Source of the DNA: Oceanobacter sp.
GTDB lineage: Bacteria; Pseudomonadota; Gammaproteobacteria; Pseudomonadales; Oceanobacteraceae
DNA length: 64,000 bases
Reading direction: 5' to 3'
Assembly: GCA_002733645.1 (NCBI GenBank)
Contig: NVWL01000047.1
Location: 47,645 to 111,644 of the forward strand
Within the stretch, counting starts at the first letter, position 1. Each line of letters opens with the position of its first letter. Made by a program: the position numbers and the translations under genes. A model generated the notes under the pieces. The model worked only from the letters and a program-made list of their open reading frames with translations, was not told the origin of the DNA and made no database searches. Positions 1-8,434 of this stretch are shown here, one piece after another.

Positions 1-328
1 TATTGATTAGTAATAGTTTTTATTATTCGTCGGCGGCTAATCGCGCATGGCAATTTTTTGGTGGAACGTAAACGCGCATAGAATCTGTCAAGTCGCTAGA
101 TATACTGTATATAACCTACAAAACTATCAGTAAATTTTCCTTTCAATATAGCTCGTTCCAATCACAAAGGGGTTTAAAGGTGACTATCCATTTTCATGTC
201 CGGTTAACCTAGGCAAGTTTGAATTGATGCAGTGATCTTTTATATGGCTAGTTGATATGTTGGGTTACGCGCTTCGCGCTAACCCAACCTACGATTTTGA
301 GCGGTATTTTCACATTCGACAAACACAA
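1..328. other. gene-free stretch at left edge
   Basis: No convincing coding frame or RNA gene is visible here. The stretch is AT-rich and holds one palindromic REP-like element, listed separately. It lies beyond the 3' end of the minus-strand cysS gene, so it may include the end or control region of a gene outside the window. Confidence 0.5.
259..288. repeat. REP-like palindrome
   Basis: A 9-bp arm gttgggtta pairs perfectly with taacccaac, and between them a second GC-rich stem (gcgc/gcgc) closes on a small loop. Sequences of this kind, a TTGGGTTA arm with a GCG core, are remembered as dispersed REP-like elements in many bacterial genomes. Only one copy was seen in this window, so the repeat status is inferred. 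Confidence 0.5.
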
Positions 329-353
329 AAACGCCGGGCAATACCCGGCGTTT
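329..353 (-). terminator. rho-independent terminator of cysS
   Basis: A 10-bp perfect stem (aaacgccggg / cccggcgttt) with a 5-nt loop lies 28 bp past the cysS stop codon. Read on the minus strand it is followed by a T-rich run. Confidence 0.85.
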
Positions 354-380
354 CGTTATTCAGCTAACAGGTCAAACCCG

Positions 381-1751
381 TTACGACTTCGACCAGCTCG
401 TCCCTTCTGGCACGTCTTTTAACACGATGCCTTTGGCAACCAGTTCATCACGCACGGCATCGGCAGTGGCGAAGTCTTTGGCTTTTTTCGCCGCGATACG
501 TTTGGCGATCATTTCTTCAATCCATGCGGCGTCGTCACCTGCACCGGCTTGCAAGAATGTTTGTGGGTCAGCTTGTAAGCAACCCAGTACACTGCCTAAG
601 TATTTAAGCTGACCTGCGAGTGCAGCTTGTTCGTCGCCGGTGGTTTTGTTCACTTCGCGCACGAGGTCGAATAAAGCGGCGATGGCTTCAGGTGTATTGA
701 AGTCGTCGTCCATGGCGGCATGGAAGCGTTTTGAGTATTCGTTGTCGATATCAACTGCTTCCCCAACATTAGCTTCTTGAAGTGCGTTGTAAAAACGCTC
801 CAGTTTGGCTTGCGCTTCATCTAGGCTGTTGTCTAAGTAACTTACGTGCGAGCGGTAGTGGCTTGAGATTAGGAAGAAGCGCACTACTTCGCCGTCGTAT
901 TTTTCGAGAATATCGCGAATGGTAAAGAAGTTGCCTAGTGACTTAGACATTTTCTCAGCACCTAAGCGCAAGGCACCGGCGTGTATCCAAGTGTTGGCGT
1001 AGGTTTTGCCAGTCGCGGCTTCGCTTTGGGCGATTTCATTCTCGTGGTGTGGGAATTTTAAGTCTGGCCCACCACCATGAATGTCGAAGGTATCGCCTAG
1101 GCAGCAGGTCGACATGGCAGAGCATTCGATGTGCCAGCCCGGACGACCAATGCCCCATGGCGAATCCCAATGTGGCTCTTCAGGTTTGGCGGCTTTCCAA
1201 AGTACGAAGTCGAGTGGATCTTCTTTATCCGAATCAACGCCCACGCGTGAACCGGCTTCGAGTTCATCCAATACTTTGCCCGAGAGTTTGCCGTAGCCTT
1301 CAAATTTGCGCACGCGATAGTAAACGTCACCGTTGGGTACGGCGTAGGCGTATTCTTTTTCGATCAGTGTTTGCACAAGTTTGATGATGTCATCAATGTG
1401 CGCGGTGGCGCGTGGCTCGTGTGTTGGGCGCTCAATGCCTAGCTGATCAAAATCGTCGTTCATGGCGTTGGCGAAACGATCAACCAAATTTAAAAATGGT
1501 TCGCCGTTTTCATTCGCGCGTTGAATAATTTTGTCGTCGATGTCGGTGACGTTACGGATGTAGTTTACGTCCAGCCCGATATGACGCATGTAGCGCACAA
1601 TTAAATCGAACGCTAAAAATGCGCGCGCGTGGCCAAGGTGACAATAATCGTAAACCGTCATGCCACACACGTACATGCCGACTTTACCGGGTACGAGGGG
1701 TTTAAATTCTTCTTTCTGACGAGTCAGGGTATTAAAAATATGTAGCGTCAT
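381..1751 (-). CDS. cysS: cysteinyl-tRNA synthetase
   Basis: Charges tRNA-Cys with cysteine in the cytoplasm. The 456-residue protein has the usual family length. Visible class I motifs are HLGH at residues 38-41 and KMSKS near 267. Zinc ligands typical of CysRS can be seen: Cys29 in YVCGMTVYD, the Cys in WHIECSAM, and the His pair in FPHHENE. The C-terminal helical part carries the usual acidic and alanine-rich segments. The gene follows glnS on the same strand with a 3-bp gap, so the two synthetases are probably co-transcribed, and a strong terminator follows. The ATG at 1751 is the only sensible start. Identification is secure. Confidence 0.97.
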   Translation of the reverse strand: MTLHIFNTLTRQKEEFKPLVPGKVGMYVCGMTVYDYCHLGHARAFLAFDLIVRYMRHIGLDVNYIRNVTDIDDKIIQRANENGEPFLNLVDRFANAMNDDFDQLGIERPTHEPRATAHIDDIIKLVQTLIEKEYAYAVPNGDVYYRVRKFEGYGKLSGKVLDELEAGSRVGVDSDKEDPLDFVLWKAAKPEEPHWDSPWGIGRPGWHIECSAMSTCCLGDTFDIHGGGPDLKFPHHENEIAQSEAATGKTYANTWIHAGALRLGAEKMSKSLGNFFTIRDILEKYDGEVVRFFLISSHYRSHVSYLDNSLDEAQAKLERFYNALQEANVGEAVDIDNEYSKRFHAAMDDDFNTPEAIAALFDLVREVNKTTGDEQAALAGQLKYLGSVLGCLQADPQTFLQAGAGDDAAWIEEMIAKRIAAKKAKDFATADAVRDELVAKGIVLKDVPEGTSWSKS

Positions 1752-1754
1752 GAC

Positions 1755-3428
1755 TTAGCCTTGGGTCAATGAATTATCTTCGCGCAAACCAATGGTTAAA
1801 TTGAAAACTGGTTTGTCTGCTGAGTGGTCGTAGCGATCAGCCACGTAATACCCTTCTCGCTCGAATTGGAAGTTAGATTCTGGAGCAACCTGTCCCAGCG
1901 CGGGTTCGCTGTAGGCCGTGACGATTTTTAATGAATCTTTGTTTACGTGATCCATAAAATCGCCGTCGCATTTATCCGGCGCTGCGGTGGTGAATAAGCG
2001 CTCGTACAATCGTAATTCAATGTCTTTGCATTGCGTTGCCGACACCCAATGCACTACGCCTTTCGGGTTAACACCGTCGGCTGGGTTTTCACCCAAGGTG
2101 CCTTCGATTAAGTTGGCACGAACGAGCACGACATTGCCCTGCTCGTCTTTTTCATAGCTGGTTGCTTCAATCACATAAGAGTGACGCAAACGAATACGCT
2201 TACCTGGGGTAAATTTCTTTTTAAATTTCTTGCTGTATTCTTCTTTGAAGTCGTCTTGATCGATCAGGATTTCACGCGTAAATGGCATTTCGCGTGATCC
2301 TAAATCCAACTCGTGGTGATAATCTGCAGAAACCATTTCTAGGTGATCTTCGTCTAGGTTTTCGATCACGACTTTCAGCGGGTTAATCACACACATAGCA
2401 CGCGGTGCATTTTTATTTAGGTCATCACGCAAAGCGTGTTCGAGCATGGCAACATCCACCATGCCGTCACTGCGGCTGACACCAATCATGTCGCAGAAGT
2501 TACGTACCGAGCGCGGGGTAAAACCACGACGACGCATACCGGCAATGGTTGGCATACGTGGGTCGTTCCACCCTGCGACCACGCCGTCATCCACCAGTGC
2601 TTTCAACTTGCGCTTTGAGGTCACGGTGTAATCTAGGTTTAGGCGGCCAAATTCGTACTGCTTCGGATTGCCCGGAACTGGCAAATTCTCAATAAACCAT
2701 TCGTACAACGGACGGTGATCTTCAAATTCCAATGTACAAATTGAGTGCGTGATACCTTCTAGCGCATCCGACTGACCATGGGTGAAGTCATAGTTCGGGT
2801 AGATACACCACTTGTCGCCGGTTTGATGGTGATGAATCTTGCGAATACGGTACATGATGGGGTCACGCAAGTTCATGTTTGGCGATGCCATGTCGATTTT
2901 AGCGCGCAGTACTTTTGCACCTTCATCGAATTCACCGGCTTTCATGCGGGCAAACAAATCGAGGTTTTCTTCAATGCTGCGCTCACGATACGGACTGTTG
3001 GTGCCAGGCTCGGTGAGCGTGCCACGATATTCGCGTGCTTGCTCGGCATTTAAATCACAAACGTAGGCGTTGCCTTCTTTAATAAGGTGCACTGCCCACT
3101 CATGTAACTGGTCAAAGTAGTTAGAAGCGTAATGAATCTCACCCGCCCACTGAAAGCCCAACCAAGTGATGTCGTCTTTGATGGCATCAATGTATTCTTG
3201 GCTTTCTTTTTCTGGGTTGGTGTCGTCAAAGCGCAAGTTGCATGCGCCACCAAACTGCTCGGCCACACCAAAATTAAGACAGATCGACTTAGCGTGCCCT
3301 ACATGCAGGTAGCCGTTTGGCTCCGGCGGAAAGCGGGTCACGACGGAAGACACTCGCCCAGCGGCGAGGTCTTCTTGAATGATTTTTGCGATGAAATTAT
3401 TGGCCGTGCTCGTTGTCGTATCAGTCAT
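1755..3428 (-). CDS. glnS: glutaminyl-tRNA synthetase
   Basis: Charges tRNA-Gln with glutamine. From the chosen start the protein is 557 residues, close to the 554 of E. coli GlnRS. The HIGH-type motif reads HVGH (residues 42-45) inside PPEPNGYLHVGHAK. The KMSKS equivalent is TSKRK near residue 270, followed by the typical DPRMPTIAGMRRRG block. The C-terminal anticodon-binding beta-barrels contain RLRHSYVIEA and FQFEREGYYV. The frame is open ten codons further upstream, but ATG at 3428 has GGACAG just before it and gives the family length, so that start was preferred. It is divergent from ppiB across about 160 bp and probably heads a glnS-cysS operon. Confidence 0.96.
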   Translation of the reverse strand: MTDTTTSTANNFIAKIIQEDLAAGRVSSVVTRFPPEPNGYLHVGHAKSICLNFGVAEQFGGACNLRFDDTNPEKESQEYIDAIKDDITWLGFQWAGEIHYASNYFDQLHEWAVHLIKEGNAYVCDLNAEQAREYRGTLTEPGTNSPYRERSIEENLDLFARMKAGEFDEGAKVLRAKIDMASPNMNLRDPIMYRIRKIHHHQTGDKWCIYPNYDFTHGQSDALEGITHSICTLEFEDHRPLYEWFIENLPVPGNPKQYEFGRLNLDYTVTSKRKLKALVDDGVVAGWNDPRMPTIAGMRRRGFTPRSVRNFCDMIGVSRSDGMVDVAMLEHALRDDLNKNAPRAMCVINPLKVVIENLDEDHLEMVSADYHHELDLGSREMPFTREILIDQDDFKEEYSKKFKKKFTPGKRIRLRHSYVIEATSYEKDEQGNVVLVRANLIEGTLGENPADGVNPKGVVHWVSATQCKDIELRLYERLFTTAAPDKCDGDFMDHVNKDSLKIVTAYSEPALGQVAPESNFQFEREGYYVADRYDHSADKPVFNLTIGLREDNSLTQG

Positions 3429-3508
3429 AACTGTCCGTATATGTGCAGTATCGTGCAAAAAAACTGTTTCTGTTGCCTTTATTCATGCAATCAGAACGCA
3501 GTGGGCCA

Positions 3509-3536
3509 TGTCAGGCCACTAAAAAGGCGCTATTAT
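3509..3536 (+). promoter_or_regulatory. candidate ppiB promoter
   Basis: TATTAT (3531-3536) is a good -10 candidate. TGTCAG (3509-3514) lies 16 bp upstream as a weak -35. It would start a transcript near 3543, about 47 bp before ppiB. Read by eye only. Confidence 0.35.
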
Positions 3537-3546
3537 ACGCGCTCAA

Positions 3547-3560
3547 ATCCCTTAAGGGAT
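3547..3560. promoter_or_regulatory. 14-bp perfect palindrome in the ppiB leader
   Basis: The sequence atcccttaagggat is a perfect 14-bp palindrome just downstream of the candidate ppiB -10 box and 29 bp before the start codon. Its position fits an operator overlapping the transcription start, or a small leader hairpin. No known regulator site was recognised. Confidence 0.35.
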
Positions 3561-3589
3561 ACCCGAACAACAAACTTCAGAGGCTAATA

Positions 3590-4087
3590 ATGATTCTGCT
3601 GACTACCAACTTTGGTGATATCAAAATCGAACTGAACCACGAGAAAGCACCTAAGACAGCTGCTAACTTTGAACAATACGTGAAAGACGGCTTCTACGAC
3701 GGTGTTATCTTCCACCGCGTGATCGACGGATTCATGATTCAGGGCGGCGGTTTTGAGCCGGGCATGAAGCAGAAAGAAACACGTGCTCAAATCGAGAACG
3801 AAGCAGACAACGGCCTAAAGAATGAAATCGGTACGCTGGCCATGGCCCGTACGATGGACCCTCATTCAGCCAGCGCTCAGTTCTTTATTAACGTCGCTGA
3901 CAATGCCTTCTTGGATCACACGGCTAAAAACGATCAAGGCTGGGGTTACGCTGTATTCGCTAAAATCGTTGATGGTATGGACGTGGTTAACCGCATCAAA
4001 GGTGTATCAACAACCATGGCGATGGGTCACCAAGATGTTCCTGCTGAAGATGTGATCATCGAAAAAGCTGTCGTTGTAGAAGCATAA
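3590..4087 (+). CDS. ppiB: peptidyl-prolyl cis-trans isomerase B (cyclophilin)
   Basis: Cytoplasmic cyclophilin that isomerises Xaa-Pro bonds during folding. The 165-residue product matches E. coli PpiB (164). Family motifs are visible: [13 protein letters not shown] near residues 45-57 with the catalytic Arg, [10 protein letters not shown] near 100, and the conserved substrate-pocket Phe and Trp positions. The frame is open further upstream to about 3443, but ATG at 3590 has an AGAGG ribosome site and starts directly at the first cyclophilin strand ([15 protein letters not shown]). There is no signal peptide, so this is the cytoplasmic form. lpxH follows 17 bp later on the same strand and is probably co-transcribed. 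Confidence 0.96.
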   Translation: MILLTTNFGDIKIELNHEKAPKTAANFEQYVKDGFYDGVIFHRVIDGFMIQGGGFEPGMKQKETRAQIENEADNGLKNEIGTLAMARTMDPHSASAQFFINVADNAFLDHTAKNDQGWGYAVFAKIVDGMDVVNRIKGVSTTMAMGHQDVPAEDVIIEKAVVVEA

Positions 4088-4104
4088 GTAGAATAAGTTT
4101 ACTC

Positions 4105-4845
4105 ATGACTCACTACTTTATTTCGGATCTTCATCTAGACGCCCAACATCCAAAAATGTCGAACGGCTTCTTTGGTTTTGTGAAAAATCTCCAAGAGTCA
4201 GGCTCTGCTAAGGCAGAGTCTCTCTACATATTGGGTGATTTTTTTGAGACTTGGGTGGGGGATGATTATCAAGATTCATTGAGTGAACAGATTAAATGTT
4301 CACTCAAGGAACTTAGCGACTCAGGTGTTGCTGTCTATTTTATGCACGGCAATCGTGACTTCTTGATGGGCGAGCAATTTGCCAACCAATGCGGTGGCAC
4401 GTTACTCGATGAAGACACAATTATTACCGTGGGTAATGATCGCGCCCTACTCATGCATGGCGATAGCTTGTGTACTCGCGATATTGAGTACATGAAAGCC
4501 CGACAACTTTTGCGTAATCCATTGTGGCAGGCCGATTTTTTAAGCAAGCCAATGGATGCCAGAGTTGCCTTTGCCGCACAAGCGCGATCTGAAAGCCAAT
4601 CAAGCCAGCAAATGAAAGCCAACGATATTATGGACGTCACACAAGCTGACGTTGATAGTGAAATGACGAAAGCTGGTGTCGTGCGTTTAATTCACGGCCA
4701 CACGCACCGCCCAAATACCCACTCATGGGAATTTAATGGTGAGGCGCGTGAGCGTATTGTTCTGGGAGACTGGAGTGATAGCAAGGGTTGGATGATTCGC
4801 TGGGAGGCAGGTGAATTGCCAAGCCTTGAGTCGTTTGAGTTCTAG
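4105..4845 (+). CDS. lpxH: UDP-2,3-diacylglucosamine diphosphatase
   Basis: Cleaves UDP-2,3-diacylglucosamine to lipid X and UMP in the lipid A pathway, as a peripheral enzyme on the inner membrane. The 246-residue protein shows the calcineurin-like phosphoesterase motifs in order: ISDLHLD (residues 6-12), GDFFETWVGDD near 45-55, GNRDF near 81, LMHGD near 116 and HGHTHRP near 198. These supply the Mn ligands typical of LpxH. Length is usual (E. coli 240). It sits behind ppiB as in Pseudomonas, and lpxK and msbA in this window belong to the same pathway. Confidence 0.95.
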   Translation: MTHYFISDLHLDAQHPKMSNGFFGFVKNLQESGSAKAESLYILGDFFETWVGDDYQDSLSEQIKCSLKELSDSGVAVYFMHGNRDFLMGEQFANQCGGTLLDEDTIITVGNDRALLMHGDSLCTRDIEYMKARQLLRNPLWQADFLSKPMDARVAFAAQARSESQSSQQMKANDIMDVTQADVDSEMTKAGVVRLIHGHTHRPNTHSWEFNGEARERIVLGDWSDSKGWMIRWEAGELPSLESFEF

Positions 4846-4864
4846 CTCGTCTAAAGGTGGAAGC

Positions 4865-4912
4865 TTATGATTAGTCGCGGTGCGGTTTAATCCCCATACC
4901 GGCTAATCATAA
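4865..4912. repeat. inverted repeat between lpxH and the next gene
   Basis: Ten-bp perfect arms ttatgattag and ctaatcataa flank a 28-bp centre that extends the pairing imperfectly (cggt/accg). It lies between the convergent ends of lpxH and the next gene and could stop transcription from both sides. Neither strand shows a T-tract after the stem, so a rho-independent terminator is doubtful. Confidence 0.4.
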
Positions 4913-5338
4913 TCATCGAATCAACCACTCTAAAGCAAGTGCTTCGTCATCGAATACCCTAAAGTTGTAATTCGCGTTACGCATTACGGTTTCAAGAAAC
5001 CTAAACGAGTCGTTTCCTTCCGCTTTGAGTAATGCTCCGCGTATTTCTGACGGGACTTGTACTAGCGCTTTTAGTTTTTCGTACGCAAATTCATATTTTT
5101 CATTTACTGTGGTCGTACTTCTTGTATTTCTTAAATCGAGAAGGAATCGATTAATTTCAACCTTGTCGTTTACTTCCTTCAACCCCAGAGTCGCCTCCAT
5201 CGCGATTGGCATCGTCATCAAAGGGGTAAGCACTACTAGCTGAATATAAGATTTATCATATGCAACACTGATTTCAAATGCTTTGTCCAAAGCTACATCC
5301 TTAAAAAATCGATGTTTATCAACACTCTGCATCAGCAC
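4913..5338 (-). CDS. hypothetical protein, possible STAS/SpoIIAA-like fold
   Basis: A 141-residue soluble protein without signal peptide or membrane segment. The middle (NRFLLDLRNTRST near 63-75, then NEKYEFAYEKLKAL) and the C-terminal end (FLETVMRNANYNFRVFDDEALALEWL) recall small STAS/SEC14-like proteins of marine bacteria, in which a DLR strand is followed by a YEFAY helix and a final EAxxWL helix. That resemblance is from memory and the function is unknown. It is a single gene with about 160 bp of non-coding DNA upstream and converges on lpxH. Coding appears real from its regular strand-helix pattern. Confidence 0.6.
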   Translation of the reverse strand: MLMQSVDKHRFFKDVALDKAFEISVAYDKSYIQLVVLTPLMTMPIAMEATLGLKEVNDKVEINRFLLDLRNTRSTTTVNEKYEFAYEKLKALVQVPSEIRGALLKAEGNDSFRFLETVMRNANYNFRVFDDEALALEWLIR

Positions 5339-5498
5339 GACGGCCGCCGACTGATCCTTCGCTCATAGAATTAACACTACAGGAAGATTTAACATCAAGC
5401 ACCAACTGAGATATTTTTATAATTATAGCTTAGGCCAATAAATTCACACCTTAGCCCTCGGCGCGACCTACGAAGAGGCCTCAGCAATGAGTTAATAC

Positions 5499-5714
5499 TT
5501 ATTCAAAATCAATAAACTTAGGAAGAAACATCAAACTTAACCCAATGGCTAATAAGGGAAGCGTATCGGCTATAAAATAGGGATAAACCATCAAGGCAAT
5601 GCCTGAATACTTCACGACCGTATTGGCTTGTTTTCGGCCATAGATAAAATAGCCAAAACCGATTGAACTGAAGAGCAAACCAAGGAATAAAGTTTCGGTA
5701 TTGAGGTTAAGCAT
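5499..5714 (-). CDS. small membrane protein, two transmembrane segments
   Basis: A 71-residue protein made almost wholly of two hydrophobic segments (about residues 7-25 and 38-65) joined by a basic turn GRKQANTVVKYSG. Small proteins with the same shape (GLLFSSIGFGYFIYG, then ALMVYPYF) are often labelled amino acid transport protein in databases, a name without clear support. It ends 37 bp upstream of the murB stop side and is on the same strand as, but downstream-independent of, the murB operon. Function unknown. Confidence 0.6.
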   Translation of the reverse strand: MLNLNTETLFLGLLFSSIGFGYFIYGRKQANTVVKYSGIALMVYPYFIADTLPLLAIGLSLMFLPKFIDFE

Positions 5715-5751
5715 GGTTATGCCTCGTTAGGTCAGCTCAAACAGCTCTAAT

Positions 5752-6756
5752 CTATTCAAACACTTGCGGCTCGGGTTCAAGCCAAACTCCAAACCGTGAA
5801 TAAACCGAATGCTGTACTGCCTTTTGCAAAGTACGTACATGGGCCAAAGTAGCGCCCTCTTTCGTTGTTAATACCAGTGCCTGTTTTTCATACATGGACA
5901 CTGGCCCAATGGCTTTGCCTTTGTATCCACACTGATCAATCAACCAACCTGCAGCGAGCTTTACTCCCACCACTTGAGGATACTGAGGCATAGCAGGATT
6001 TTGCTTACGTAAGGTCAGCGCTAATGTTTCACTCACGATGGGGTTATGAAAAAACGATCCCGCATTTGGGTTAACAGCAGGATCTGGCAACTTTGAATTG
6101 CGCACACCAACAACCGCTTGAATCAAAGCATCTGAGGTTAGGCCATCGCGGTCTAGCGTATCAAGCGGCGCGTAAGTCAAATTAGGCGAGAACGTTTGAT
6201 GCAGCCGGAAACGCACCCTTAAAATAACAAAATCATTTTTTAGTTCACGCTTAAACACCGATTGTCGATAACTAAAACGACACTCGCTCGCGGTCAAAAT
6301 ACGAAGCTGTTTCGTACTCAGCTGATAACCGACAACATGTTCAATCAACTCCCCGGCCTCGACACCGTATGCACCGATATTTTGAACCGGCGAAGCCCCC
6401 ACCAAACCGGGTATTAACGCGAGATTTTCTAGCCCGTAACCGTATTGATTACTACAGCACACCCACTGGTGCCAATCGACACCGGCATCCACATCGACCC
6501 AAGCATAAGCATCATCTTCATGAACTAAATTAATTGTTTCCGCAGACGATTGCACAACTAAGGCGTTGACGTGCTCGGCCAGTAAAATATTACTGCCGCC
6601 GCCCAATACGCGTAAAGGAAGGTTGAGTTCACGTGCACTGCGTTGTAATTCAATCAGTGATTCAAGAGAGTTGAACGCTGCAAACGCGCTTGCTTGGCCC
6701 TTCAGTTTAAGGGTGTTTAATTCGGAAAGAGAAACATTGTGCCTAATCGACATCAT
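5752..6756 (-). CDS. murB: UDP-N-acetylenolpyruvoylglucosamine reductase
   Basis: FAD- and NADPH-dependent enzyme that reduces enolpyruvyl-UDP-GlcNAc to UDP-MurNAc in peptidoglycan synthesis. FAD-binding motifs are RVLGGGSNILL near residue 50 and IGAYGVE near 125. The catalytic Ser lies in NAGSFFHNP, and the C-terminal catalytic Glu in WLEPEPQVF. At 334 residues from the ATG at 6756 it matches E. coli MurB (342). The frame runs 13 codons further upstream, but ATG at 6756 overlaps the phosphatase stop as ATGA and has GGAAG upstream, which points to translational coupling. It is the last gene of the exbB-murB operon. Confidence 0.96.
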   Translation of the reverse strand: MMSIRHNVSLSELNTLKLKGQASAFAAFNSLESLIELQRSARELNLPLRVLGGGSNILLAEHVNALVVQSSAETINLVHEDDAYAWVDVDAGVDWHQWVCCSNQYGYGLENLALIPGLVGASPVQNIGAYGVEAGELIEHVVGYQLSTKQLRILTASECRFSYRQSVFKRELKNDFVILRVRFRLHQTFSPNLTYAPLDTLDRDGLTSDALIQAVVGVRNSKLPDPAVNPNAGSFFHNPIVSETLALTLRKQNPAMPQYPQVVGVKLAAGWLIDQCGYKGKAIGPVSMYEKQALVLTTKEGATLAHVRTLQKAVQHSVYSRFGVWLEPEPQVFE

Positions 6757-7229
6757 CCAAGGCGCTTCCGGATATCGATAATCAAACCGTCGCAAGCGTC
6801 TTCAACCAAATCAACCACATGGCGGAACCCGGCTTCTCCACCGTAATAAGGGTCAGGCACTTCGTGTTCATCAAAGCTACGACCAAATGCGCGTAAGAAT
6901 AACTTCGGGACAGTGCCACCCACCGACTCGTGAATGACCTTTAAATCAGAAAAATTACTGCGATCCATCGCTAGGATGTAGTCGTAAGTTTGAAAATCTT
7001 CTTCAGTCACCTGCCGAGCTTGTTGATCTGAAATATCAACACCACGAGCAAGCGCTGCTTGCTGTGAGCGCGGATCAGGGGCTTTACCAATATGCCAATC
7101 TGCTGTGCCCGCAGAATCGACGTCAACTTTATCAGCCAGACCTTCATCTTCAAGCCGCCCCAGCAAGATGCCGTGCGCCGTTGGCGAACGACAAATATTG
7201 CCTAAGCAAACAAATAAGACACGAATCAT
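6753..7229 (-). CDS. low-molecular-weight protein-tyrosine phosphatase
   Basis: A 158-residue cytoplasmic phosphatase. The P-loop CX5R is Cys8-LGNIC-Arg14-Ser, and the general acid Asp is in VPDPYYGG near residue 120, as in the Wzb/PtpA/YfkJ family. The gene overlaps trm112 at its start and murB at its end by 4 nt each (ATGA), so all three are coupled. In Pseudomonas the same gene sits next to murB and kdsB; here kdsB is missing from the group. The substrate is unknown; relatives dephosphorylate tyrosine kinases of exopolysaccharide systems, but no such kinase is seen nearby. Confidence 0.92.
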   Translation of the reverse strand: MIRVLFVCLGNICRSPTAHGILLGRLEDEGLADKVDVDSAGTADWHIGKAPDPRSQQAALARGVDISDQQARQVTEEDFQTYDYILAMDRSNFSDLKVIHESVGGTVPKLFLRAFGRSFDEHEVPDPYYGGEAGFRHVVDLVEDACDGLIIDIRKRLG

Positions 7230-7447
7230 GCCTTGTTGTTGCCTACCTGAGTGCCTGCTTGCGCTTTTTCGAGTTTTTCTTCTTCACTCATTTTGCGCGC
7301 TTCGCCTTCTAACATAACCGGCACACCATCACGCACCGGGTAAGCAAGGCCATCGAAGGTGCAAAGCAACTCAGCGGCTTCTCGATCAAACTTCAACTTG
7401 CCCTTACACAGTGGGCATACGAGCATACTAATTAGTTGTTTATCCAT
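7226..7447 (-). CDS. Trm112/YcaR family small protein
   Basis: A 73-residue protein of the Trm112-like family. Cysteines in VCPLCKGKL (Cys11, Cys14) and a third in ELLCTFDG suggest a zinc-ribbon-like core, followed by the family hallmark LAYPVRDGVPVML. The C-terminal 20 residues are charged and probably flexible. Bacterial members commonly sit between lpxK and kdsB; their role is not well defined. It overlaps lpxK by 8 nt upstream and the phosphatase by 4 nt downstream. Confidence 0.92.
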   Translation of the reverse strand: MDKQLISMLVCPLCKGKLKFDREAAELLCTFDGLAYPVRDGVPVMLEGEARKMSEEEKLEKAQAGTQVGNNKA

Positions 7448-8417
7448 GAGCGGGGGTTCCCAATCGTATTAATAATTCATCTATTTTTTGTGCAGCGTCT
7501 GCCGTTGGTTGGGCATCGACCTGTAAAAACCAAGTATTGTCGTTACTAAACTCTCGGCATTTCACCCAATCTTTTTCTGTCATGACGACAGGCAATACAT
7601 CACTAAAGGTAATGTCATTTTTCACAAATGCATGATGATCCGCAAACGCATGTTCTTCAACCATATAACCGAGTGTTTTTAACGTCGTGAAAAATCGAGC
7701 TGGGTTACCTATACCCGCAATGGCATGAACTGACTTGTTGGAAAATGTATCCAGTTTGGCCTGTTCGCCCGTGTTCGCATTCACTAACGCCACTGGCTGA
7801 ACGATAAAATCTTCGCCATTTACTAAACACAGATCCACACTGTTTAGTCGTGATATTGGTTCTCGTAATGGGCCTATCGGTAATTGCCAGCCATTACCAA
7901 ACCCACGGGTAACATCAGAGACAACAATCTCACCCGCACGCGCCATAGCGTAATGTTGTAAGCCATCATCAGACAAGACCAAATCAACATCGTCTTTTAA
8001 AAACTGTACCGCACGTGATCGTTTAGGGTCCACAACGATGGGACATCCCGTACGCGTTAATAATTTAGGCTCATCACCAGATTGACTAACGGGAGTTTCT
8101 GCAGTGACATTCAGTGGGTAGGTATCTGATTGCCCACCATAACCTCGAGAAACAATCCCCACACGTAAACCTAGTTCACCCGCGCGTTTCGCTAAGTACG
8201 TTATTAAAGGAGTTTTTCCTGTTCCGCCAATGGCGATATTGCCGATGACCAATACAGGCACGCCCAGATTCTTGACGGGCAACATCCGATACCACAACCG
8301 TCGTAACCCCGAAACCAGAACAAAAATGCACCATAAGGGAAGCAACCATAAGTTACCCAACGCAGAGCCGTACCAGTGTCGCTCAATGTGAGCTGCGATG
8401 TTAGATTGCTCTGCCAT
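7440..8417 (-). CDS. lpxK: tetraacyldisaccharide 4'-kinase
   Basis: Phosphorylates the 4' position of the tetraacyldisaccharide to make lipid IVA at the inner membrane. The 325-residue protein has an N-terminal membrane-associated helix (residues 20-40), the P-loop GGTGKT near 64-69, SRGYGG near 98 and DDGLQHY near 150, all typical of LpxK. It follows msbA after 17 bp, the conserved msbA-lpxK pairing that couples lipid A completion with export. Confidence 0.96.
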   Translation of the reverse strand: MAEQSNIAAHIERHWYGSALGNLWLLPLWCIFVLVSGLRRLWYRMLPVKNLGVPVLVIGNIAIGGTGKTPLITYLAKRAGELGLRVGIVSRGYGGQSDTYPLNVTAETPVSQSGDEPKLLTRTGCPIVVDPKRSRAVQFLKDDVDLVLSDDGLQHYAMARAGEIVVSDVTRGFGNGWQLPIGPLREPISRLNSVDLCLVNGEDFIVQPVALVNANTGEQAKLDTFSNKSVHAIAGIGNPARFFTTLKTLGYMVEEHAFADHHAFVKNDITFSDVLPVVMTEKDWVKCREFSNDNTWFLQVDAQPTADAAQKIDELLIRLGTPAHG

Positions 8418-8434
8418 ATATGTAGCCCATCAAT

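Noticed and set aside
3443..3589. Upstream open extension of ppiB
   Set aside because: It lacks cyclophilin similarity and a ribosome site, crosses the likely promoter and a palindrome, and ATG 3590 gives the family length.
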